From assembly GCA_021292165.1 (NCBI GenBank), contig CM037880.1, positions 183,169,085-183,233,084 of the forward strand: DNA of 64,000 nucleotides. The letters are read 5' to 3'. Below are positions 11,523 to 22,861 of the stretch, piece by piece. The stretch comes from Shinisaurus crocodilurus (lineage: Eukaryota > Chordata > Lepidosauria > Squamata > Shinisauridae). Made by a program: the position numbers and the translations under genes. Position 1 is the stretch's first letter; every line of letters begins with the position of its first letter. The notes below the pieces were generated by a model, which saw nothing but the letters and a program-made list of their open reading frames with translations, searched no databases and was not told where the DNA came from.

Positions 11523-11980
11523 GCACCATCCAATGTGGCTGCCCATACCCCTCTGAACTTGGAGGATTTTGGGCATCCAGTCAAGCTCAGGAGGAACACG
11601 GAGACAAAGATTGCCTGCCTCCATGTTTCCCCCATGCTACAAAAGACATACTGTAGAAGGTCGATTTTGGCCATCTATGTCTTTTGCCCCTGCTCACGAG
11701 AAGGAGGGGCTGAGGCCCCACTGGGATATGTCATACCTCAGCAGAGCCTCACTCTTCTCCCCCCCCCATTCCCCATAATACCCCTCCAGCACCTTCTCCG
11801 AAATCGACTTCTCACATATGACTTCAAAGCCACAGCCAGCGTGGAAAGAACCGCGCCGGCTGCAAGGGTGGAGGGAGGGCGCTCCATGGTCAGGGTCCCA
11901 GCTCTGACCTCAGAACGCATTTCTGAAGTTGGAAGTGGGACTCCGACCTAACAGCATCTAGCGGTCATAGGATTGTGTCC
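11523..11980 (+). repeat. GC-rich repeat family G, copy 2
   Basis: Plus orientation: CTGCCCATACCCCTCTG and GGAGGATTTTGGGCATCC at the left, then GGAAAGAACCGCGCCGGCTG in the core, and GGTCATAGGATTGTGTCC at the right. Confidence 0.72.
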
Positions 11981-12243
11981 AAAATGTGTACTATTGGACT
12001 ATGATCTTTTTATTCACACCTTGGGCCTTCTCTGGGATGGCAGCGACACCCAAATCGTGAAACACCCTCCCAAATTATTGTTAAGAAGTGAAGTATACTT
12101 TAATTTACATGAACACGCATATTACACACATGTAAACCAAACACACAGCTGAGGGATCTCTTGGCATTGAACTATGGGCACTTAGGAAAACCTGATTACC
12201 CCAAAAAGCTGAGAGTCAGAGACCACAGTAGTAGTAGTAGTAG

Positions 12244-13617
12244 GCAATCACTCGTGACCGAGTAAGATTGTCTTCCAGGATAAAATTACAAAAAGAAAAT
12301 TATAAAAAGAGGAAATTCTAAAAAAATTGTGTAGACTCTAGCGATGGGTCCATAAGTTACTGTAGAGGCCAATTCTAGATCCACTCAGCTTCCCACAGTG
12401 AGGACAAAGGTTACCAGATGGAAGATGGTCCTGTAAAGGATTCGTTTGACGTGCTTTTCGCTTAGCACGTTTCTCCCTTTCACCTTGCACTCGGGCTTCT
12501 TCAAAGTCCATAGAACCTTTGTGAAAGGCCGACCTCCAGTTAGATTGTTCATGGGCCAGAGCTTCCCAGTTTTCGATGTTTATATTGCATTTTTTTAGAT
12601 TAGCCTTAAGAACATCTTTAAACCTCTTATACTGACTACCGATATTCCGCTTTCCATCCTTGAGCTGGGAATAAAGTAACTGCTTTGGGAGACGGCATGG
12701 CAGTCAGACATTCGAACAACATGACCGGTCCATTGAAGTTGGTGTTGAAGGATCATTTTTTCAACGCTAGTAGTCTTTGCTTCTTCCAGTAAACTGACAT
12801 TTGTTCGCCTATCTTCCCAAGTAATTTGCAGGATTTTCCGGAGGCAACGTTGATGAAATCTTTCAAGGAGGTGGAAGTGACGTTTATAGATAGTCCATGT
12901 TTCACAGGCATACAATAAAGTTGGTAATACAATGGCTTTATAAACCAGCGTTTTGGTCTCCTTACAGATATCCCGATCCTCGAACACTCTATGTTTCATT
13001 TCATTCGAGAAAATGCGGCACTTGCAGAGCTCAAACTATGCTGGATTTCAGTGTCAATGTTAGCTATAACAGAAATATAGCTGCTAAGATAAAGAAAACA
13101 ATTGACATTTTCCAGTATTGCCCCGCCAAGCTGGATAGATGGCATCACCAAAGGGTTAACTTGCACTTGCTGATGAAGAACTTGCTGATAAAGCACTTTG
13201 GTTTTTTTGATGTTAAGTGAGAAATCATGATTTTAAGTTAAAATCATGGCGATGAAAATAGCAAATAATGTTGGGGCAATAACACATCCCTGTTTAACAC
13301 CTGATCCCACTTTAAATGGAGCACCATGAGAGCTGTTGTTGTCCAAAACCACTGCCGTCATGTTGTCATGGAGAAGTCGCAAGATATTCACAAATTTATT
13401 GGGGCATCCAATTTTCATAAGGATAGTCCAGAGAGCCGTTCGGTCTACAGTATCAAAGGCCTTAGCCAAATCTAGTCAAATCAATAAATGCCATATAAAG
13501 GGGTTGATTTTGCTCCCAGCATTTTTCTTGGAGCTGACGTGCAGTAAAAATCATGTCTACTGTCCCTCTAGAGGGGTGGAAACCATTTTGAGACCACAAC
13601 AAGGTCCTTGAAAGCAA
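12244..13617 (-). mobile_element. Zinc-finger-ended non-LTR retrotransposon, copy 1 (deleted)
   Basis: On the minus strand, pieces of reverse transcriptase are visible (MAKAFDTVDRTALWTIL at 13.47-13.4 kb, SGVKQGCVIAPTLFAIF, then LYACETWTIYKRHFHLLERF). The part holding the YADD motif is deleted near 13220-13240; the homologous 230 bp is present in the 20.4-kb copy. Frameshifts break it near 12690. The 3' end is followed by an (ACT)n run (12226-12243). Confidence 0.88.
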
Positions 13618-13854
13618 TTCTTTGTTTTATTAAAAAAGAAAAAAAAGAGAGAAGAATTTAAAATGAATTATTCATACACATCAGGAGAATTAGAATCATA
13701 CATTAACACCGAGAAAATTAGAAGATAACAAACATTTACAATCAGTAGTAAAGCTAGGTGCAATGGGTTACATAGAAAGTTGTGTGTGTATTTGTGTGTG
13801 TTCAAAAAAAGGGTGATGGAAGTAGGGCACCTTAAAGAGCAAGGTTTTAATTCC

Positions 13855-13879
13855 GTGTGTGTGTGTGTGTGTGTGTGTA
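13855..13879. repeat. (GT)n microsatellite
   Basis: About 12 GT units within a run of GT-rich sequence starting at 13785. Confidence 0.9.
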
Positions 13880-14185
13880 CCTGGAGAAGGGGGAAGAAAG
13901 AATTTTCAGCCTGGAATAACTTGAATGGAGGAGAAAAACTCTTTTAGAATTGTGAGAGTGTTAGAGCAAATGCAGGGGTTGGGGAAGAAAGCAGATTGAG
14001 AGGCTTAAAAGAGTAACAGGGAGCCCCAAAGGCAAGGATTTTTGGAGTTGAGGATGGGGTGGAATATTAAGGGAAAGGGAGGAAAAGAGAATAATTGGAA
14101 TATAGACAAACTAGAAGAAAAGCAGAAGTTAATGCAAAGATTCACCTTTCTGTATCTGCTGACTTGTGAAGTGATGGGAAGCTCT

Positions 14186-14841
14186 CAGGGCCGGATTAAG
14201 ATAGGGGCTATTGGAGCTGCAGCTCCAGGCCCCTACCCCAAAATAGGCCCACAATCAGGACCGGTGCAGGGCAGTTTGGCGCCCCAGGCGAAATAATATT
14301 TAGTGGCCCCCCTCTCCAAAGCAGCCCTGCTCTGCAAAAAAACAACAACCCTGCGCCGCCACCACCAACCTACCTTCCCCCCGCCCTGGCGGCTGCTGCG
14401 GCTGCTGCTGCTGCCACAGCTGCCGCCGCCGAGGAGGAGGAAGTGACGCGACGGGACCCCCGCGCTGTTTTTTGCCGGGGAAACCATGGCAGCAGGGCTG
14501 TTTAAGCCCTGTTGCCCTGGTTCCTCCCGCCAAAACAACGCGGGCGGGCCTCCGGAAGCGACACGACGCGGAGAAGGTAGGTGGCGGGGGGGGGTCGGGG
14601 GGGTGGTGATGGCGGCGGCGGCAGGAGACGCAGCGGCAGCGAGCGGGAGGGCGGGGGGAGGCGCAGCGGCGAGCGGGACGGGAGGGTGGGGAGGCGGAGG
14701 CCTGGCGGGGGCAGCGCAGCGGAGGCAGAGGCCTGGCGGGGGCAGCACAGCGGCAGCGAAGAGAAGCGCAGCGTTTCTGCGCCCTCTTCAGCCGTGCGCC
14801 CTCCTCAGCACCAGGCCCATAATGCTCTTAATCCAGCCCTG
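14186..14841. mobile_element. GC-rich non-autonomous hAT element
   Basis: It is bounded by CAGGGCCGGATTAAG and CTTAATCCAGCCCTG and by an exact 8-bp duplication GAAGCTCT (14178-14185, 14842-14849). The interior is extremely GC-rich with CGG/GCC runs. Long open frames on both strands (171, 155 and 134 codons) are low-complexity Pro/Ala/Gly translations with no known domain and are treated as by-products of composition. Confidence 0.87.
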
Positions 14842-14849
14842 GAAGCTCT

Positions 14850-15965
14850 GGAAAAGAAGGGGAGACAGAGGGAAGGAAGGAAGCAAGTGAAAGGGGCCTT
14901 CCTAGATGGAAAGACTCCTCTCTCCCTAAAATATAGGGATTTAGGTTGCTATTTTCATCCCTCCAATCAGGATTTAGTAATTATAATAAAAACAAAACAA
15001 GTTCTTACTTTGGGATTGCTCATTGGATGTTGGAAAATGGATTTTTAGGTGTCAGATGTTGAGAGAAGAAAGAAGATAATGGCTTTCTTTTTCCTTCATG
15101 ATGTGAGGAAAAGTTGATGTGTATTTTTGCATAAATATCTCTAGCTAGCACAGGTCTAGGTGAGCAAGACAGGGGAGCTGCAATTGGCGATTGTTTAAAA
15201 CAAAGGTCTCACTAAGGTGACAAAAAGAGTCACCTAAGCCTGACCACTTACACAATACTGGGGTTTCAGTGTCCCACACCTTTAAAAGGTGTTGAATACT
15301 TATTTCTTCCTCCCATCTGGCTTAAACAGGAAGGTTAAAAATCAGCATAAATATTTCATGGTGGGGGGTTCTGTGAGCAAGATCTGAAATTTGCAAGTGT
15401 TAATACAGAAGAATTAAGTTAATCAGAGCACAAGGCTGGCCAGAAAGTTGTTTGCAAAAGGCCTGCAGCCTCACCTGGGATGTGCAAGGCATGAATGTCC
15501 TAATGGAACTTGTTATTTTGCTCTTCTCCAGGAAAACCAGTCTCCTTCCAGATACACCTTCTTCCCAGAACAGCAGAATTTGTGGGTGGTTTGTAGCATT
15601 ATGTTCATCAGGCAACTTCATTATTATCTTTTAATTGTCCAGCAAAGTCCTTTCTTTTGACTCTTCCTGCTCACCATCTTCCCCCTTTAAATTGTACTTC
15701 CACGCCAGCCCGGCAAACAGCTGTTTGGTGAGCTGGAAGAAGTGTATTTGTACTGGGGAGCACAGCTGGCCCTACAATTAAGCAGAGTGAAGTAGCTGCA
15801 AGTCAGGTGGCAGATGTTCACAGGAAGGGAACGGCAGCCAGTGGCTGGAGGTATCTGGCCCCAAAACACAAAAACAATAAAATTATTAAACTGGTGGTTT
15901 GGAGTGGCATCTTTTATCCTCTGCAAACAGTGGCACAAGATGGTTAAAGTTAAACAGTTTCAAAT
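14850..15965. other. Intergenic, no recognised feature
   Basis: Unique-looking sequence between the GC-rich hAT element and the mariner-like MITE; no exon is recognised. Confidence 0.45.
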
Positions 15966-16219
15966 TACAGTCATGCCTTGGATTGAGAGCATAATTCGTT
16001 CTGGAAACGTGCTTGTAATCCAAAACACTCTTATATCAAAACGAAATCCCCCCCAAAAAAATTGTACAGAGATTTTTAATTTAAGCCGTACTACAGTACT
16101 TGTATTGCAAGACATCGCTTGTATATCAAGTCCAAAAAAATTAAATAAATATTTAAAAAATTGCTTGTCTTGCAAAACGCTCTCAAACCAAGTTACTTGC
16201 AATCCAAGGTATTACTGTA
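15966..16219. mobile_element. Tc1/mariner-like MITE, 254 bp
   Basis: It is bounded by TACAGTCATGCCTTGG and CCAAGGTATTACTGTA, an inverted repeat that starts and ends with TA, as expected for a TA target. The longer inverted arms include TTGGATTG and AAACGCTCTCAA. It has no coding capacity. Confidence 0.75.
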
Positions 16220-16929
16220 TGCTGATTTCAATGGGGAATTTAAGCACATCTTTACAATTGCTTAGTTTTGAGTGGATCGTGCCCAGTAATAGCAATATTA
16301 TATTTAGTATAGTGAATTTAATTTACCTATTGCTTTCTCCTAGGCATGGTGTTTGTATGAATTATGCCATTTTAACTTTGGATCCACTGTGTGGGGGGTG
16401 GGGTGGAGGCTAGTGTGTTACAGTGGATCAAGTATTGACTTTGGCCTGGATGTGGTTTGTTCAACTTCCACAAGGCCTTACCTAGACAACCATAGCTTAC
16501 ATTTGTTGTGGGGAATGATTGTGTTGTCACGGACTTGGGTCATCATCTGGAAAAGGTCTCCTAGTCCCATTGAAATCAGTGGGGCAAAGCTGGGTTCAGT
16601 TTAATTCCCAGTCCATTCCTTTCAACGGCTTTATTCATGGCTAACTTTTACTGGGTTGTGTCCTCAGCATTGGAAGAGACCAAAAGGTCACCTGGTTCAA
16701 CCCAGTGTCACAAGGCAGGGCCATCTATTCACCAGCCCACCACAGATCCAGAACCACAAGCGGAGAGCAGGTACCCTGCAAAGTAAATACATTTGTGCTG
16801 CCAGAGCTAGTTATAACTCAGTACTTGTTTTATTATTCACATAATTATTCATTAAGGGCGGCATCTCTAAAAAGCCAGAAATGGGCCACACAAATGCACA
16901 CAACCCTGGCCTGGCATCTATAAAGCCAT

Positions 16930-17465
16930 TTGCCCAGTACAAGGAAGCACTGTTTAGTCAGGTTAATGCTCGAGCCCATAAGCTGAATTGTAAATGACTA
17001 GCAAATAAGCTATTAATTAAAATGGAAATTGAATCCATCTTACGGGATTTACAGGAGAAATCTGATTTTCATGAGGTCTCTTCTGAGTGCTCCCTGAGTA
17101 TAGCTGGAAGCAGCACTTTAATTTTTGTATAACCCAACTCAATAATTAAAATGATATATTTTTTCATCATTTTAAAATATTAATAAAATCTGAACAAGTC
17201 AAGCCAAACTGCTGCTGGGCAATACTAAGAAGCTATTAATGATCATCTTTTTTGGAGATGTGCTTTTGGTTCACTGTCGATTGCATTTTTAATTCAGAAA
17301 TATGCACATTATTGAAATTAGCTAAAATTGGATGATAAATGGTCAAAAGGCATTTTCTCTTGTTTGTTATATGTAATCTCCTGGTCATGACAATTTAAAT
17401 CAGACTCTTGTAGACAATTAAAGCTAATGCAAATAGCATGCTAGTAAATAGGTGTGGATCTCAGT
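16930..17465. other. Repeat-free AT-rich segment, candidate conserved noncoding element
   Basis: About 535 bp without recognisable repeat, rich in homeodomain-type sites (TAATTA, ATTAA, TTAATGATC, AATTAAAATG). The sequence is complex and not microsatellite-like, unlike its neighbours. Conservation cannot be tested here; the idea that it is an enhancer of CRISPLD1 or the neighbouring gene is inference. Confidence 0.3.
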
Positions 17466-17797
17466 AGTGGTTGCTCACCCAACAGGCAATACAAAAAGCT
17501 GCCTAGGACACCAGAAATCCCAGGGCTGCAGGTTAATAAAATTCTCAGAGGGGAACACAATCTCCTTGGGGGCAACAATGCCTGATCACACCTATTTTTC
17601 CACCAATACATGATACAACTGAATGGAGCAAGGAATTCTTTCCCTCCCTTTCTTCACTTGTATGGGACAGGAAAAAGAGGATTCAATAAATAGGGGAAAA
17701 CACTGAGAACCCACACTCTTCCTCTGCGTGTCATAAACAAAATTTAGTTCCCCCTAGCCACAAAATAGGTTGAATCAATTCTGGTCCTAGATATATC

Positions 17798-18492
17798 CAG
17801 GGATGTTGAAGAGTCCTTGGTCTCGAGTCACAAGTCGAGTCACGAGTCTTTGGACCCGAGTCTCGAGTCCGAGTCCAAGTCCTTGGTCCAAAATGGTGAC
17901 TCATGAGTCATGAGTCACGAGTCACTCCCAAAGCTGACTCCACGAGTCCCTATTAAAATCAGTGGGTTTTTCCCCAACAAAATAAGGCTACTTCAGATGT
18001 GTGGCTTAAATAAATTCTAGGCACAAGTGTGCCTTTTTATCTCAAAACTCTGGCACTGATTTTGACAAGAACAGACCAGGCAGACAAACCCAAAATAACC
18101 AGGCAGGCAGAGGAGGCAGGGAACCCCAAAGCATGCAGGCAGAGGCGTTTGTCTTGGACAATTCAAACTGTGGAACTGGTTAGGAAGAGACAAGGCAGGC
18201 AGAGGAGGCTGGGAACCCCAAACAGGCAGGCAGAGGCAGCCAAACCCAAAATGTCTGAAAGGTTGCATTAGGAAAATGATTTTAAAAAATAAACTCGGAT
18301 TGTTACTGCAATTAGGTCCAGACAGCACCTGCAGGTGGCATCAAGCAGGGATGTTGACGAGTCCTTGGTCTCGAGTCCCAAGTCGAGTCTCGAGTCCCAT
18401 TAAAAATATTGGGACTCGAGTCCGACTCGAGTCAGAGGGGGGACTCAGTCCGACTCACGAGTCGAGTCCTGGAGTCCGAGTCCCCATCCCTG
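17798..18492. mobile_element. Compound hAT element with GAGTC/GACTC arrays, copy 1
   Basis: Starts CAGGGATGTTGAAGAG, ends CCCATCCCTG, with exact 8-bp duplication GATATATC (17790-17797, 18493-18500). The first 160 bp and last 145 bp are packed with GAGTC and GACTC, including palindromic GACTCGAGTC. The middle has a direct repeat of GGCAGAGGAGGC-(A/T)-GGGAACCCCAA units. The right 147 bp (18346-18492) again starts CAGGGATGTTGACGAG, so one end is itself a TIR-bounded unit. It has no transposase and is the reverse-oriented deletion relative of the 32.1-kb element. Confidence 0.88.
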
Positions 18493-18844
18493 GATATATC
18501 TCACAGTCTTAACAGTGCCATGAGACAGATTGCCTTCAACCTGTGTCTACTTAAGAGAGAGCAGTTGTCTAGCCATGAGCTTCCAAGAGGAGCAGTAATA
18601 GCCTGTACCTGGTGGACCATGGACCTTGGGTTGGATCAAGGATCTACTTCTGCAAGAGGAAGAGACCTTTCACGAGACAAAGAGCTCCATTTTTCAGAAG
18701 GTTCCTCCACCTGATTTTTGGAAAGCCCTCCCCACCTCCACAGCTCACCCCAATCAACAAGGTATCCTGACTCTGTGTAGTATTTTCAGATAGAATGGCA
18801 GCCATGGGAAGGAGGAGGCAAGAAACTCCACTTCTGTCAGTGTA

Positions 18845-19030
18845 GTTGATCCAGTGTAAATCTGGACCTAACCCCCTTATCTGAGCTCTGAGGTTTTTGT
18901 GGGGAAGTGAGGTGGGTGGCTACTAAGAAGAGGGCCTTTTCTGCTGTGGCACCCAGGTTGTGGAATGAACTTCCCAGAGAGGCTCGCCTGGTGCCTACAT
19001 TGTCTTCTTTCCGGCGTCTGGTGAATTTTT
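18845..19030 (+). mobile_element. L2-like LINE 3' fragment
   Basis: GGGCCTTTTCTGCTGTGGC and GTGGAATGAACTTCCCAG correspond to the AFSAVAP.LWNELP stretch seen in the 30-kb L2 copy. It is short and worn. Confidence 0.6.
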
Positions 19031-20079
19031 GCGTATAACTACATGTCTGCAACATATGAAAATAAGTTCCGCATTCCTTTTTGCATCTCCAGTAGATTTT
19101 AGAATATATCTTGTTTATTGCACCAGTTGTTCTGGCCTCACCATGTTGGGATGTGTGTCTATCCAGGCAGTTAAACTCACATCCAATCCACTTCTGTATA
19201 TAATTTAAATCTTCATCTTTATTGCAACATAATATAAACAGTAAACAACTAATAAGTACAGGATCAATAAGAGTAGTAGAAGGATAAGAAATGGATGAGC
19301 TGGATGGATGAAATGGATGGACGAGATGAAGTGTATGGATAAGGTTAAATGGATGGATGAAGTGAAAAAAAACCATGCAAGGCCAATCCTTCAGGCTGCA
19401 GCCCAGAGCAGTAGCAGAGAACCGGGCCTGAGGAAACTTCCTTCCAAACTGAGGAAGAGTTGGTGCAAACCAGATAGAAATTATTCCTAGGGACAACTAA
19501 TCAATACAAGTTATCAAGGCTAACAGATCTATAGAGGGTGAACTAGAACAATTACAAAAGCAGAGCCTGGAGTGGGGGTGCGCATAACATAATGCCCAAT
19601 TGGGGCAGAACACAACTTTCCTGGTTGTTCAGGATGGTGAACAGGGATGGCCCTGCCATGCAGCATGGTGAAGAAAGCTGGTTTGTGGGGTTGGGGACAG
19701 ATAAAGGCAGGAAATGGTGCCTGTCTGGTGCAGCAAGACATTTTGTGGCTCTAGCGGGGTGGGATGTACATTTGGGCTCCACTTCAGTTAGGAAAGTATC
19801 TTGGGAAAGCACAAAAGGTCAGAGGCCCATAGTCACACCCCCAGCCAAGAAAGCCAAGTGCTATAGGGTGAGGGAATGCACATGGTAGTGGTGGTTGGGG
19901 AATGGGATTGTGGTCGTCGGCCCCGAGTCTGACCTACAGGAATTCAGCAGATTGTGTGCATATATGCACTTAAACTGTGTGGTCTCCAAAAAGCACAGTC
20001 CCTGATTATGTGTACAGCCTCCACACATACACCTTGTTTGCACATTGTATGTTTACACGGTGTACTGAAGGCACATTTT

Positions 20080-20313
20080 TATTTTTTATTATTACGTTTA
20101 TATCCCACCTTTTTTTCTCTTGCAAGGAACCAAAGGCAGCTTACATGGTCCTCCTCCTCCTCTCCATTTTATCTTCACAACAATCCTGTGAGGTAGGTTA
20201 GGCTAAGAGTCAGTGACTGGCCCAAAGTCACCCAGTGAGCTTTACACCTGAGTGGGGACTAGAATCCAGATCTCCCGCGTCCCAGTCTGACACTCTAACC
20301 ACGACACCACATT
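20080..20313 (-). mobile_element. tRNA-derived SINE with L2-like tail, copy 3
   Basis: The same family (GCAAGGAACCAAAGGCAGC, CCTGTGAGGTAGGTTAGGC, CCAAAGTCACCCAGTGAGC) in minus orientation. It ends against the tRNA-like head near 20313. Confidence 0.76.
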
Positions 20314-20433
20314 GACTGTAGGCAGGGCCTCCTATAAAGGTCCTGCTTCCTCCTTCCATGCTGATTCATTCCCCCTGCATCGATTGTTTGTGAAAAGGCC
20401 TAGTGCCGCCAAAATTTCCATGACCTATCATCA

Positions 20434-21925
20434 GGCGATCACTCGTGACCGAGTAAGATTGTCTTCCGGGATAAAAGGAGGAAATTCTAAAGAAGATTGT
20501 GTAGACTCTAGCGATGGGTCCGTAAGTGACTGTGGAGGCCAATTCTAGATCCACACAGCTTCCCACAGTGAGGACACAGGTTACCAGATAGAAGATGGTC
20601 CTGTAAAGGATTCATTTGACGTGCTTTTCGCTTAGCACGTTTCTCCCTTTCACCTTGCACTCGGGCTTCTTCAAAGTCCATGGAACCTTTGTGAAAGGCC
20701 AACCTCCATTTAGATCGTTCATGGGCCAGAGCTTCCCAGTTTTCGATGTTTATATTGCATTTTTTTAGATTAGCCTTATGAACATCTTTAAACCTCTTAT
20801 ATTGACCACCGATATTCCGCTTTCCATCCTTGAGTTGGGAGTAAAGTAACTGCTTTGGGAGACGGCAGTCAGGCATTCGAACAACATGACCGGTCCACTG
20901 AAGTTGGCGTTGAAGGATCATTTTTTCAATGCTAGTAGTCTTTGCTTCTTCCAGTACACTGACATTTGTTCGCCTATCTTCCCAAGTAATTTGCAGGATT
21001 TTCCGGAGGCAACGTTGATGAAACCTTTCAAGGAGGTGGAAGTGACGTTTATAGATAGTCCATGTTTCGCAGGCATACAATAAAGTTGGTAATACAATGG
21101 CTTCATAAACCAGTGTTTTGGTCTTCTTACAAATATCCCGATCCTCGAACACTCTATGTTTCATTCGAGAAAATGCGGCACTTGCGGAGCTCAGACGATG
21201 CTGGATTTCACTGTCGATGTTAGCTGTAACAGAAAGATAGCTGCCAAGATAGAGAAAATGATCGACATTTTCCAGTATTGTCCCGCCAAGCTGGATAGAT
21301 GGCATCACCGAAGGATTGGCTTGCACTTGCTGATGAAGCACTTTGGTTTTTTTGATGTTAAGTGAGAGACCAAGTTTTTCGTATGCTTCTGCAAAAGCAT
21401 TTAGGATAGTTTGGAGATCATCCTCTGAATGTGCGGAGACCACATTATCATCAGCATACTGAAGTTCCACAACGGAGGTTGTAATTACCTTACTTTTTGC
21501 TTTCAGCCTGCTGAGATTAAAAAGCTTTCCATCTGTTCGATATATAATTCCCACACCGGTGGGAAGTTTCCCCTTGACAAGATGTAAAACCATGGCGATG
21601 AAAATGGCAAATAATGTTGGGGCGATAACACATCCCTGTTTAACACCTGATCCCACTTTAAATGGAGCACCATGAGAGCCGTTGTTGTCCAAAACCGTTG
21701 CCGTCATGTTGTCATGGAGAAGTCGCAAGATATTCACAAATTTATTGGGGCATCCAATTTTCATAAGGATAGTCCAGAGAGCTGTACGGTCTACAGTATC
21801 AAAGGCCTTAGCCAAATCAATAAATGCCATATAAAGGGGTTGATTTTGCTCCCGGCATTTTTCTTGGAGCTGACGTGCAGTAAAAATCATGTCTATGTCA
21901 TGTATGTCATGTAAAAAAATCATGT
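20434..21925 (-). mobile_element. Zinc-finger-ended non-LTR retrotransposon, copy 2 (5'-truncated, open frame)
   Basis: Shares the same 3' end (GGCGATCACTCGTGACCGAG on the plus strand) as the 12.2-kb copy and is very similar across its length. The 5' end is truncated; the junction contains a short duplication of CATGTCTATGTCATG (21890-21940). The 3' UTR is only about 75 bp long. The clade is not assigned; the layout (RT plus a C-terminal C2H2-like motif) resembles RTE-like or related elements. Confidence 0.87.
20508..21923 (-). CDS. Reverse transcriptase of non-LTR retrotransposon (partial, open 471-codon frame)
   Basis: The frame runs without a stop from the truncation point to a natural stop. 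Domains in order: reverse transcriptase with AFIDLAKAFDTVDR (about residues 33-46), SGVKQGCVIAPTLFAIF, LQYADDNVVSA (catalytic YADD at about 157) and LGLSLNIKKTKVLHQ; a thumb and connection part (LPTLLYACETWTIYKRHFH); WTGHVVRMPDCRLPKQ; a basic stretch; and a C-terminal CPHCGKLC..GLHSHLRTH motif with Cys2His2 spacing. The N-terminal endonuclease is missing, so it cannot move by itself. The first residues before about 13 are from the rearranged junction, so the start is not a genuine start codon. Confidence 0.85.
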   Translation of the reverse strand: MIFLHDIHDIDMIFTARQLQEKCREQNQPLYMAFIDLAKAFDTVDRTALWTILMKIGCPNKFVNILRLLHDNMTATVLDNNGSHGAPFKVGSGVKQGCVIAPTLFAIFIAMVLHLVKGKLPTGVGIIYRTDGKLFNLSRLKAKSKVITTSVVELQYADDNVVSAHSEDDLQTILNAFAEAYEKLGLSLNIKKTKVLHQQVQANPSVMPSIQLGGTILENVDHFLYLGSYLSVTANIDSEIQHRLSSASAAFSRMKHRVFEDRDICKKTKTLVYEAIVLPTLLYACETWTIYKRHFHLLERFHQRCLRKILQITWEDRRTNVSVLEEAKTTSIEKMILQRQLQWTGHVVRMPDCRLPKQLLYSQLKDGKRNIGGQYKRFKDVHKANLKKCNINIENWEALAHERSKWRLAFHKGSMDFEEARVQGEREKRAKRKARQMNPLQDHLLSGNLCPHCGKLCGSRIGLHSHLRTHR

Positions 21926-21940
21926 CTATGTCATGTAAAA

Positions 21941-22861
21941 ATCACAGTGCTGATGATTTGCCATCTGAGGGTCTCCAGGGTTGCCCGTGAGTGCTGCCCT
22001 TGCATGGGAAGTGCAAGGTTGCCCTGCAGCACAAATCTACAACTGATGTACTCTCTAATGAGAGAGGTCTTGAAAAGTTTAAGACCTCTGTAAAATAGTA
22101 TGAGTGGCGCTGGCACTTGGGAATTGCTGTATAGAAGGGTAGGCTGATCACCGGCAATTGTTCACCGCAGAGTCTGACTGCGTTCTTGTCCCTGGTTTGG
22201 CTAGTGCATTTATTTTGATTGCACTTCATCCAATATGATGTAAGCTGATGAAATGCAAAATGTTCTTCTGTAGAACCACAGAGCAGTGAAGGATATCTGT
22301 GCTTCCTATCTGAACATCCTTACACACAAAGTCCCACAGGAATCCATGTGTGAAATAGTGCGACAGCAGTGTGGTCCCTCCCAGTCATATAATTATGCTA
22401 GCCCATGATTGTAGAAAAATGTGCTGGTGACCCACAATGCTATGTTTCATGTTATTCCCTTACGCCACCTTCACCACCAGTAGCATTAAAAAGAAAAACC
22501 AAATCAGCTGAGCATAGCTTAGGAAAGAACAATAGTTCTGGTTGCAAGGCAAGGTCCTCTGAAGAAGTGGTTGTGAGATCATGCAATTTATTTCCATGGA
22601 AAGCAAAATAATGGTCATAAATGGTATCAGAGAGCAATGCTATGGTCCCTGGGTGAGCATGCCAGGGACCATAGGATAGTTTGGATTCCCCCCTCCAAGG
22701 ATGGAGACAGCACTCCAACCTTAAAAGTAGAGTTGGAGATCCAACCCCCTCCCCTGCCTCGTCACAGCTGGCACGGAGAGGACTGCACAGGATGACCATG
22801 TATTATTCAAGAACATGCAGTCAACAGACTCATAGGAGCCACAAACTTTGTGGCATGTGTT
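21941..22861. other. Intergenic, no recognised feature
   Basis: Upstream of the retrotransposon junction. It contains TTGCATGGGAAGTGCAAGG small inverted repeats, but no exon or known repeat is supported. Confidence 0.4.

Noticed and set aside
14233..14748. 171-codon minus-strand open frame with Pro/Ala-rich translation
   Set aside because: It lies wholly inside a hAT element with extreme GC content, where stops are rare by composition. The opposite strand is equally open and no domain is visible.
18017..18328. 103-codon Cys/Pro/Leu-rich frame inside the 17.8-kb hAT element
   Set aside because: The translation follows the GGCAGAGGAGG-type repeats of the element; the homologous segment at 32.6 kb is open in a different pattern, so there is no conserved protein.
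18837..19496. 219-codon minus-strand frame
   Set aside because: It runs antisense through an L2-like fragment and a (GGAT)n-like stretch, and its translation has no domain; chance openness is the simplest reading.
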